Below, in pieces: positions 57,723 through 64,000 of a stretch of 64,000 bases of DNA; the stretch's first letter is position 1, and each line of letters begins with the position of its first letter. Made by a program: the position numbers and the translations under genes. The notes beneath the pieces are model-generated. The model had not been told where the DNA came from. It saw only the letters and a program-made list of their open reading frames with translations, and ran no database searches. The stretch lies in the NCBI RefSeq assembly GCF_003425685.1, contig NZ_QJKM01000006.1, positions 186,001-250,000 of the forward strand, written 5' to 3'. The stretch is from Rhizobium terrae. GTDB taxonomy: Bacteria > Pseudomonadota > Alphaproteobacteria > Rhizobiales > Rhizobiaceae.

Positions 57723-59108
57723 ATGGCGCGTTCGGTCCATACGGCAGTGCAAGGCAAGCAGGCGCGCAAGGCGCCGCAACGGCGCAAGAAATCCCGCTCC
57801 CTTTTGACGAATGTCGCGATCGGTGTCGGCCTGACGGTCGCAACCTTGATGTGCGCTTCGATCGCCACCATGGCGACTGCGGTCAAATCCACCTCCGACG
57901 TGAAGCTCGACCTGACGCTCGCCCGGCCGATCGCTCCCGTCGCCGTTGCTGCGGCGGTTTCCGACGATCGCGAGATCGACGTCTCGAAATTCTCCCGCCT
58001 GCCGGGCAGTGCCCCCGCCGATCCCAAGGGCGGACGTCTGGCTGGCGCGGAAGCTGCCGCGCTGACCGCCCGCCGCCCCGTCGCGTCCGATATCCGGCAG
58101 GTGCTGCACGTCGCGCTTTCCAAGGCCGCCCGGCATGCCGAGAGCGAACAGCGGTTCGCGGCGCTTGAAAAGGCCCGTCCCGACGCGAAGGCCATCCGCG
58201 CCATTCTGGCACCTGCCATGGAAAGCCTGGTGGTCGTTGCGCCGCGCGGCGGCCAGGCCTTGCCGGACCTGATCCAGGATGCCGCCCCGGCCACCACGGT
58301 CGCCGAGCTCAAGGACATGAAGCCGGTGGAGATGGCCGCTCTCGAGGAGACGGCCCTGGAGGACGACGCCGAGGGTCGGCAGGAGATCGCGATCGTCGAG
58401 GAACCGGTTCCGGCGCCTGCCGCTCCGGCCCATGCGCTGCCGACGGCCGGCCCGCTGCCGGTGATCCGTCCCTCGGCGGCGACCGCGCTTGCCGAAAAGC
58501 CGTCCAAGCCCAACGCGCTTGCCGCGATCGCCGCCGTCGCGCCGCAGAAGCCGGCCCGTACCGGCGGCGACGATGACAAGCCGACGGCGCTCGCCTTCGC
58601 CAAGCCCGACAATCCGATGCGCGAGGCGCCGGTTTCGCCTGCGCCGAGCTGGCCGGGCATCGGTGCCAAGGTCGCCGTCTACGACATTACCAATGCGGTC
58701 GTGCACATGCCGAACGGCACCAGGCTCGAAGCCCATTCCGGCATCGGCGGCATGCGCGACAACCCAAAGTTCACCCATGTGAAGATGCGCGGACCGACCC
58801 CGCCCGGCACCTACAGGCTGTCGATGCGCGAATCGCTGTTCCACGGCGTCGCCGCCATCCGCCTGACCCCGGTCGACGGCAGGGCGCCGCAGGGCCGCAC
58901 CGGGCTTCTCGCCCACAGCTTCCTGCTGCGCGTCCGCGGCGACAGCCACGGCTGCGTCGCCTTTGCCGAATACGACCGCTTCCTGAAGGCCTTCCAGCGC
59001 GGCGAGATCACCCACATGGTGATCGTGCCCCGGTGGGACGGCAAGCGCCCCGGCGGCGGCACGAACGGCAATTTCCTCGCCAAACTCTTCGGCGGCAACG
59101 ACGCCTGA
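57723..59108 (+). CDS. DUF2778 (Tlde1-like) L,D-transpeptidase-fold protein with membrane anchor
   Basis: 461 residues from ATG 57723 (a GTG just before it is possible). A basic start, then one membrane helix (NVAIGVGLTVATLMCASIAT, about 30-50), about 270 residues of Ala/Pro-rich linker, and a C-terminal domain: WPGIGAKVAVYDITNAVVHM, HVKMRGPTPPGTYRLSMRES, and HSFLLRVRGDSHGCVAFAEY, where SHGC is the catalytic motif of L,D-transpeptidase-like folds. DUF2778 is the family of the Salmonella Tlde1 toxin, but this anchored form, without secretion genes nearby, more probably edits the cell's own wall. Confidence 0.75.
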   Translation: MARSVHTAVQGKQARKAPQRRKKSRSLLTNVAIGVGLTVATLMCASIATMATAVKSTSDVKLDLTLARPIAPVAVAAAVSDDREIDVSKFSRLPGSAPADPKGGRLAGAEAAALTARRPVASDIRQVLHVALSKAARHAESEQRFAALEKARPDAKAIRAILAPAMESLVVVAPRGGQALPDLIQDAAPATTVAELKDMKPVEMAALEETALEDDAEGRQEIAIVEEPVPAPAAPAHALPTAGPLPVIRPSAATALAEKPSKPNALAAIAAVAPQKPARTGGDDDKPTALAFAKPDNPMREAPVSPAPSWPGIGAKVAVYDITNAVVHMPNGTRLEAHSGIGGMRDNPKFTHVKMRGPTPPGTYRLSMRESLFHGVAAIRLTPVDGRAPQGRTGLLAHSFLLRVRGDSHGCVAFAEYDRFLKAFQRGEITHMVIVPRWDGKRPGGGTNGNFLAKLFGGNDA

Positions 59109-59112
59109 TCCG

Positions 59113-59153
59113 CACCATGGCTCGATGCGTATGTCCCGCATCGAGCCATGGTG
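59113..59153. repeat. Perfect 16-base inverted repeat between convergent genes
   Basis: CACCATGGCTCGATGC and GCATCGAGCCATGGTG with loop GTATGTCCC. It starts 5 bases after the DUF2778 stop and ends 48 bases before the phosphatase-like stop. No T tract. A bidirectional terminator or a mobile REP-like element are both possible. Confidence 0.7.
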
Positions 59154-59200
59154 AGGCTGGACTGCCGTTCCTCGTCGTCTTCAATCAAGCGGTGCGGCGG

Positions 59201-59710
59201 TCAATAGTCATGACCGGCGTAACGATGCTGCAGGGCGGTGTCGTCCTGGTGACCGATAAACGCCGCCCAGGCGCCGCCCGGCCGCCAGACCGTTTCCATG
59301 ACTGCGGCCGCCTGTTGCGGATCCTCTTTCGATACATCGCGCCGATAGCGGTACAGGAAGGCGGTCACGCGCGCATTGCGGATGCAATGGACGTGGACCC
59401 GGTCGTTCTGCACTGCGCCCATGATCCGGCAGAAGCGATCGAAGTCGCTTTCGGTTGGGGCCGCGAAATCGACGGGCAGATGGATGTAGGTCATGCCAAG
59501 GCTAAGGACCGTTGCCTGCTCGTCTTTCAATGCCTTTTCGTGCTCATGAATTCCAAGATTGACGATGTGCGTGATCCCGAGCCGGCCGATCGCTGCCAGC
59601 TGATCCTCGCTCGGCTGGCCGGATGTCGTCAGCCTTTCGCTTAACCGCCGCCAGTTCAAGATATCGACCGGGTCGTCAGCGAGGTTGTGGAAGCCGGCGG
59701 TCACGGACAT
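59201..59710 (-). CDS. Tyrosine-phosphatase-like protein with shortened P-loop
   Basis: 169 residues from ATG 59710, chosen by AAGGAG 7 bases upstream (the preceding ATG is only one base away from it). DUF442/dual-specificity phosphatase fold: TTSGQPSEDQLAAIGRLGIT and HIVNLGIHEHEKALKDEQ, LGMTYIHLPVDFAAPTESDF, then the loop VHVHCIRNARVTAFLYRYRR. The loop reads C-x4-R, one short of the C-x5-R of active phosphatases. It could be an active variant or a phosphate-binding pseudo-enzyme. It converges on the DUF2778 gene. Confidence 0.7.
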   Translation of the reverse strand: MSVTAGFHNLADDPVDILNWRRLSERLTTSGQPSEDQLAAIGRLGITHIVNLGIHEHEKALKDEQATVLSLGMTYIHLPVDFAAPTESDFDRFCRIMGAVQNDRVHVHCIRNARVTAFLYRYRRDVSKEDPQQAAAVMETVWRPGGAWAAFIGHQDDTALQHRYAGHDY

Positions 59711-59903
59711 GGGCATGCTCCTTCGGTTGGAGGGTGCCCAGGCGAGCGGCTCAGGAAATCCGTGCTCCCCGATGGTGTTCCATCTCTCTTCGCCAGTCAC
59801 ACGGTCGCCATATCGTCGTCCTGCTCATCCGGGTTGTCAAGCATGGGCCGGCGCCGACCGCTGCTCGCTCCGGCGTTCCACGCACCGGATTTTGCAGTTC
59901 TCA

Positions 59904-61064
59904 TCACCCCAGGATCTCGCGCGCCACGCGCATGAAAATCTTGGTGCCGATGGGGATCAGGTCGTCCGGAAAGTCGTAGTTCGGGTTGTGCAGGTTGGCG
60001 ATGTTTTCGCCCGAGCCGAGGAAGAACATGGCGGATTTGGAGACCGTCGCGAAACGGCCGAAATCCTCCGAACCGCGCATGGCCTCGCCGGCCTCGTGCG
60101 GCACGCTTTCCGCGTCCATGGCGGCGCGCAGCAGGGCGGCGGCTTCAGGGTCATTGTCGCAATGGCCGAAGATGTCGTGATATTCCAGCGCGTATTCGAG
60201 CCCGCCTTCCGCCGCCGCCTGCGCCACCAGCGCCTCGGCGGCGCCCGTCAGCGCCTCCATCCGGGCGTCGGTCATGGTGCGCAGCGTCACCCAGACTTCC
60301 GCGTAGCCCGGCGCGATGCCGAAGGCCGGTTCGCCGACCGAGGCATGCGTCAGCGTCGCGAGAACGAGGTCGCCGGTGGCGATGCTGCCGCTGCTCAGCG
60401 CCGTCAGCGCCGGCATCAGCTTCGCCACCGCCGGCACCGGCGAAATGCCGGTTTCGGGCATGGAGGCATGCGCGGTGCGGCCGGTCAACATGATCCTCAG
60501 CCCGCGCGAGGCGCAGTTGACGATGCCGTCCTTCAGCCAGGCATGGCCGAGCGGCAGGCCGGGCATGTTGTGCAGGGAGAAACTGTAATCCGGCTTCAGG
60601 GCCTTGAATTTTTCGTCGGCGATGACGGCGGCGGCTCCCGAACCGTCCTCCTCGGCCGGCTGGAAGAGCAGCACGACGCGGCCGCGCTTCGGCCTCTGGC
60701 GGCCGAACTGGCGTCCGAGCGCCGCCAGTATCGTCATGTGCCCGTCATGGCCGCACATATGGCCCTTGCCCGGCACCCGGGAACGGTATTCGAGATCGCC
60801 GATTTCGGCGATCGGCAGGCCGTCCAGCTCGGCGCGGAACATCAGCGTCGGGCCGGGCGCGCCGCTGTCGTAGATCGCCGCGACGCCGGTTCCCCCAAGC
60901 CCGGAGATCACCGCGTCCGGCCGCGTCCCGGCCAGGAAGGCCTGCACCTCGGCGGCGGTCGCCACTTCCTCGCGGGAGATTTCGGGCATGGCATGCAGCT
61001 TGCGCCGCCACGCGGTGAGTTCGATGACGTCCTGGTTGGTGAGATACATGTTGGTGAGATACAT
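59904..61064 (-). CDS. M20-family amidohydrolase (peptidase)
   Basis: 386 residues. Zinc ligands in GHMCGHDGHMTILAALG, catalytic-side Glu in QPAEEDGSGAAAVI, and ISREEVATAAEVQAFL near the start, typical of the IAA-amino acid/hippurate hydrolase (AbgB/AmhX-like) group. Substrate (N-acyl amino acids or peptides) not known. The N-terminus is MYLTNMYLTN, from an exact 15-base tandem duplication that includes the start codon. GGGAG lies 8 bases before the first ATG, so I use that one. Confidence 0.88.
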   Translation of the reverse strand: MYLTNMYLTNQDVIELTAWRRKLHAMPEISREEVATAAEVQAFLAGTRPDAVISGLGGTGVAAIYDSGAPGPTLMFRAELDGLPIAEIGDLEYRSRVPGKGHMCGHDGHMTILAALGRQFGRQRPKRGRVVLLFQPAEEDGSGAAAVIADEKFKALKPDYSFSLHNMPGLPLGHAWLKDGIVNCASRGLRIMLTGRTAHASMPETGISPVPAVAKLMPALTALSSGSIATGDLVLATLTHASVGEPAFGIAPGYAEVWVTLRTMTDARMEALTGAAEALVAQAAAEGGLEYALEYHDIFGHCDNDPEAAALLRAAMDAESVPHEAGEAMRGSEDFGRFATVSKSAMFFLGSGENIANLHNPNYDFPDDLIPIGTKIFMRVAREILG

Positions 61065-61174
61065 GCGGCCGCTCCCTCGTCTGGCAGTCTCACCCTGAGG
61101 TAGCCGGGGCGGAGGAAATCCGCAAGGAAAGCTCTGCAGCGACCCCTGTCCGGACGGCCGATTTCACCGCCGGC

Positions 61175-62176
61175 CTACCACGCGACGCCGATCTTGCCGA
61201 AATGGTGGCCGCTCATCTCGTAGCGGAAGGCGTCGGCGAGTTCCTCCAGCGGAAAGACCTTGTCGATGACGGGCTTGAACAGCCCGTTGTCGAGCGCCCG
61301 GACGAAATCCTGCTGCTGGCGGCGGCTGCCGACGATGAGGCCGGAGAGCGTGATCTGCTTGCCGGCGAGCGCCGCCGTCGGCACCTCGCCGCGGGCGCCG
61401 GTCAGGACGCCGATCATCGCGATGCTGCCGGCCATGCGGCATGCCTGGATCGACTGGCCGAGCGTGCCGGGGCCGCCGACTTCCACCACATGATCGACGC
61501 CGCGGCCGTTCGTCCAGTCGAGCACGTTCTTCGCCCATTCCGGATGGGCCTTGTAGTTGACGGTGAAATCCGCCCCAAGCGCCTTTGCCCGTTCCAGCTT
61601 TTCGTCGGAAGAGGAGGTGATCGCCACCCGCGCGCCCATGGCTCTCGCGAGCTGCAGCGCATAGATCGACACGCCGCCGGTGCCGAGCGCCAGCACCGTG
61701 TCGCCGGCCTTCAGCCGCCCGATCTCGACCAGCGCCCGCCACGACGTCAGCCCTGCCGTGGTGATCGTCGCCGCCTCCACGGCGCTGAAACCTCTTGGCG
61801 CCCGGGTGAAGGCGGTCGCCGGCCTGACCGCGTATTCCGCCGCGAACCCGTCGATGCCATCGCCCGGCACGCGCGAAAAACCGCCGGCGACAGGAGGGCC
61901 GTCCTGCCAATCGGGGAAGAAGCAGGACACGACCTGATCGCCGGCTGAAAACTCCGTCACCCCTTCGCCGACCTCCTCGACCGCGCCCGCGCCGTCGGCC
62001 ATCAGCACCCGCCCATCGGTCGGCGTGCGGCCGCTCGCGACCCCGAGATCGTGGAAATTCAGCGAACTGCCATGCAGCGCCACCCTGATCTCGCCGGGGC
62101 CGGGCTTTCCGGGGTCCGGCAGGTCGGCAAGCTTGATGGCATCCAGCCCACCCGGCGCAGTCACGATCGCCTTCAT
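61175..62176 (-). CDS. Zinc-independent MDR oxidoreductase (quinone oxidoreductase/alcohol dehydrogenase type)
   Basis: 333 residues. GroES-like N-terminal domain (SSLNFHDLGVASGRTPTDGR) and Rossmann domain ALGTGGVSIYALQLARAMGA, VAITSSSDEKLERAKALGAD. The cysteines of the structural zinc site are absent, so it is the zinc-independent NAD(P)H type. GGGAGG sits 5 bases before ATG 62176. Substrate unknown. Confidence 0.88.
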   Translation of the reverse strand: MKAIVTAPGGLDAIKLADLPDPGKPGPGEIRVALHGSSLNFHDLGVASGRTPTDGRVLMADGAGAVEEVGEGVTEFSAGDQVVSCFFPDWQDGPPVAGGFSRVPGDGIDGFAAEYAVRPATAFTRAPRGFSAVEAATITTAGLTSWRALVEIGRLKAGDTVLALGTGGVSIYALQLARAMGARVAITSSSDEKLERAKALGADFTVNYKAHPEWAKNVLDWTNGRGVDHVVEVGGPGTLGQSIQACRMAGSIAMIGVLTGARGEVPTAALAGKQITLSGLIVGSRRQQQDFVRALDNGLFKPVIDKVFPLEELADAFRYEMSGHHFGKIGVAW

Positions 62177-62329
62177 GAATTCCTCCCTAAGCTTCCTCGA
62201 AAACCGTCGAATAGGTAACGGGAGTCAGGGAGGCTGACAAGCGTATCGCCCGCAAAGGATGGGCCGCATTCCGGAGGGTGGAACCTTGCCCGCGTTCATG
62301 GATTTCTTTTTCAAAGCGAGGAGGCACCC

Positions 62330-63187
62330 ATGCATGTCATTCTCGGCGGAACCGGACATGTCGGTTCGGCGACGGCCGAAGCGCTGCTTTCCCGCGGCGA
62401 ACCCGTAACCGTCGTCACCCGCAACGCCGAAAACGCGGAAGGCCTGCGCAGGAAGGGCGCTCGCGTGGCGGTCGCGGACATCGCCGACACCGAAGCGCTG
62501 CGGGCGATCTTTCGCAGGGGCAGGCGGCTTTATGCGCTCAATCCGCCGGCGTCCCCGGATGGCGACACGGATATCCGCGAAAAACGGACGATCGCCTCGA
62601 TCCTTTCGGCGATCGAAGGCTCCGGCCTCGAAAAGGTCGTCGGTCACTCGACCTACGGCGCCCGGAAAGGCGAGCGGATCGGCGATCTCGGCACGCTTTT
62701 CGAACTGGAGGAGGGCCTCAGGCGCCAGCCGGTCCCCGCAAGCATCCTGCGCGCCGCCTATTACATGACCAATTGGGACATGAGCCTCGAAACGGCAAAG
62801 AACAACGGCGTCCTCACGACTTTCTTCCCGTCCGATTTCCGTCTCGCCATGGTCGCCCCGGAAGACCTCGGCGAAGCCGCCGCCGACCTGATGACGGAGC
62901 CTGCCAGCGAAACGCGGCTCGTCCATGCCGAGGGACCGGAACGATATTCCTCCGCCGATGTTGCGGCCGCACTCTCGCAGCGGTTTGGAAAGCCGGTGGA
63001 GGTCAAAACCGTGCCGCGCGAGCAATGGGAGGAGACTTATCGCAGTTTCGGTTTCTCGGATGCGGCTGCCAAATCGTATGCGGGAATGACGGCGCTTGCG
63101 ATGGAAAGTCCTCCGCCGCCTCCGAACGAAGCAAGGCGAGGCAGAGTGACTCTGCGTCGGTATCTGAGCGGGCAAGACGTCCAATGA
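62330..63187 (+). CDS. NmrA-like NAD(P)H-binding protein
   Basis: 285 residues. It opens MHVILGGTGHVGSATAEALL (G-x-x-G-x-x-G) with the NmrA-like charge pattern VVTRNAENAEGLRRKGARVA. Lacks the Tyr-x3-Lys pair of SDR enzymes in the usual place, so it may be a sensor or an atypical reductase. GGAGG lies before the ATG. Substrate and role unknown; the flanking genes give no hint. Confidence 0.82.
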   Translation: MHVILGGTGHVGSATAEALLSRGEPVTVVTRNAENAEGLRRKGARVAVADIADTEALRAIFRRGRRLYALNPPASPDGDTDIREKRTIASILSAIEGSGLEKVVGHSTYGARKGERIGDLGTLFELEEGLRRQPVPASILRAAYYMTNWDMSLETAKNNGVLTTFFPSDFRLAMVAPEDLGEAAADLMTEPASETRLVHAEGPERYSSADVAAALSQRFGKPVEVKTVPREQWEETYRSFGFSDAAAKSYAGMTALAMESPPPPPNEARRGRVTLRRYLSGQDVQ

Positions 63188-63196
63188 GGCCTGCCG

Positions 63197-63784
63197 TCAG
63201 GCAGATCGCGGGCGCGCCCAATCCAAATTGGCCAGAATATCGAGGGCGATTTCGGAAACGGAGCGCCCGTCCGTATGGATACGCAGCATATCGCCGCCGG
63301 TTTCCGTCGTCATATGGTTCAACTGCCGAAGAGACCGTTGAAACTGGGCGTCAAGGCCATCCTCCGTTTCCCGGCGCGCCAGGCGGTCGGCTATGCTCTC
63401 CTCTGTCGCCATCAGGCGCACGACGATGATTTTGGCATTCGGTATGGCCGATGTGATCCATCGACGGTCGAACGCCAAATGCATCATCACTCCCGACATG
63501 ATGAGGCGCGTTTGCTTCAGCTCTCGATAGACCGACCATATCGCCTTGAGATTGAGTGCGCTGATATCGATGGTGCCGGGTGCCAATCGCTCCAGGTCCT
63601 GACGCGAGGGACGCGGGAAGACGCGGTCGAGTTCGTCGGTTTCGATAGCCGCATGGGCAATTCCGGCTTCGGCGAGACGGGCTGAAATTTCCCACGAAAG
63701 GGTCGATTTTCCAACGCCTGCTGGCCCGGTCAGCAAGAGGATTTCGACTTGGTCCTCAGCTTCGGAACAATGATCCTGGCTCAC
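63197..63784 (-). CDS. Small P-loop NTPase (AAA/kinase-like)
   Basis: 195 residues from a GTG at 63784 that overlaps the uvrD stop (GTGA). Walker A LLLTGPAGVGKSTLSWEISA near residue 15-35; later IVVRLMATEESIADRLARRE resembles the LID-Arg region of small kinases. Its likely job is phosphorylation of a small molecule (shikimate/gluconate-kinase-like), but no family name fits with certainty. It follows uvrD in the same unit. Confidence 0.75.
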   Translation of the reverse strand: MSQDHCSEAEDQVEILLLTGPAGVGKSTLSWEISARLAEAGIAHAAIETDELDRVFPRPSRQDLERLAPGTIDISALNLKAIWSVYRELKQTRLIMSGVMMHLAFDRRWITSAIPNAKIIVVRLMATEESIADRLARRETEDGLDAQFQRSLRQLNHMTTETGGDMLRIHTDGRSVSEIALDILANLDWARPRSA

Positions 63785-64000
63785 ACCCGCTCCACGAACC
63801 CGTCCAGCACCCGTTTCTGCCCGGCCCTGTCAAAGTCGATCGTCAGCTTGTTGCCCTCGATCGCCGAGATATTCCCGTTGCCGAACTTGACATGAAAAAC
63901 CCGGTCGCCGACGGCGAACTGTGATGGCGTATCCGCCACCGATTTCGCCACAAGTTCCCCTTCGATTGTTCGTGTCCGCGGCCCGCTTTCGCCGTAGCCG
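63781..64000 (-). CDS. uvrD: DNA helicase UvrD/PcrA, C-terminal end (runs off the window)
   Basis: 73 residues are visible, ending FDRAGQKRVLDGFVERV. The segment VGDRVFHVKFGNGNISAIEG followed by NKLTIDFD is the C-terminal PcrA/UvrD Tudor-like tail. The helicase core is outside the window. It is coupled to the kinase gene by a 4-base overlap. Confidence 0.85.
   Translation of the reverse strand, partial: GYGESGPRTRTIEGELVAKSVADTPSQFAVGDRVFHVKFGNGNISAIEGNKLTIDFDRAGQKRVLDGFVERV

Noticed and set aside
57678..59141. 487-codon minus-strand frame opposite the DUF2778 gene
   Set aside because: Antisense shadow; the plus-strand frame has the membrane helix and the SHGC domain.

Overview
The window is a gene-dense, GC-rich stretch (about 60% GC by eye) of an alphaproteobacterial chromosome, most likely from the Rhizobiaceae (Rhizobium/Agrobacterium/Neorhizobium type). 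The evidence is the full dcw cluster running into lpxC-bamD-recN-ligA, a class A RNase P RNA just upstream of mraZ, a long-linker FtsZ, a PPi-dependent phosphofructokinase, betaine-lipid genes btaA-btaB, and a CtrA-type box before the ddl-ftsQAZ block. I see no phage, plasmid, insertion sequence, CRISPR array, tRNA or rRNA. Most of the window is core genome.

Layout. 1-12.2 kb: a partial EamA permease, then an envelope district with an MltB-type transglycosylase, a GH25 lysozyme lipoprotein, btaB/btaA, a beta-lactamase-fold hydrolase, an SLT lipoprotein, a degenerate LysE-like protein, PPi-phosphofructokinase, a DjlA-like/amidase pair and a second SLT protein. 12.2-14.4 kb: an FAD oxidoreductase, rnpB, and the control region of the division cluster with four phased MraZ boxes. 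14.4-28.4 kb: mraZ, rsmH, ftsL, ftsI, murE, murF, mraY, murD, ftsW, murG, murC, murB, mostly overlapping or closely spaced. 28.6-29.3 kb: aqpZ with its own terminator splits the cluster. 29.6-35.9 kb: ddl, ftsQ, ftsA, ftsZ, lpxC. 36.1-41.5 kb: bamD, recN, a DUF6886-like gene, ligA.

41.5-64 kb is mixed housekeeping and accessory sequence: a GNAT acetyltransferase, a DnaQ-like exonuclease, a CreA-like protein, an FAD dehydrogenase, two tandem paralogous small secreted proteins, a chemoreceptor-CheW pair, an SCO protein, prmA, a DUF1127 protein, aminopeptidase P, azlCD, pncA, a cupin/LysR divergon, a DUF2778 (Tlde1-like) L,D-transpeptidase-fold protein, a phosphatase-like protein with a short P-loop, an M20 hydrolase, an MDR oxidoreductase, an NmrA-like protein, a small P-loop kinase and the end of uvrD.

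The genes from about 14.4 to 37 kb jointly make and remodel the envelope: cytoplasmic peptidoglycan precursors (mur genes, mraY, ddl), septal synthesis (ftsI, ftsW, ftsL, ftsQ), the division ring (ftsA, ftsZ), lipid A (lpxC) and outer-membrane protein assembly (bamD). The hydrolases at 0.4-12.2 kb act on the same wall. The points most worth a second look are regulatory or architectural: the MraZ and CtrA sites, the Pho-box-like site at btaA, the repeats that supply stop codons, the tandem secreted paralogs, and the DUF2778 protein. I did not find a convincing undescribed multi-gene system.
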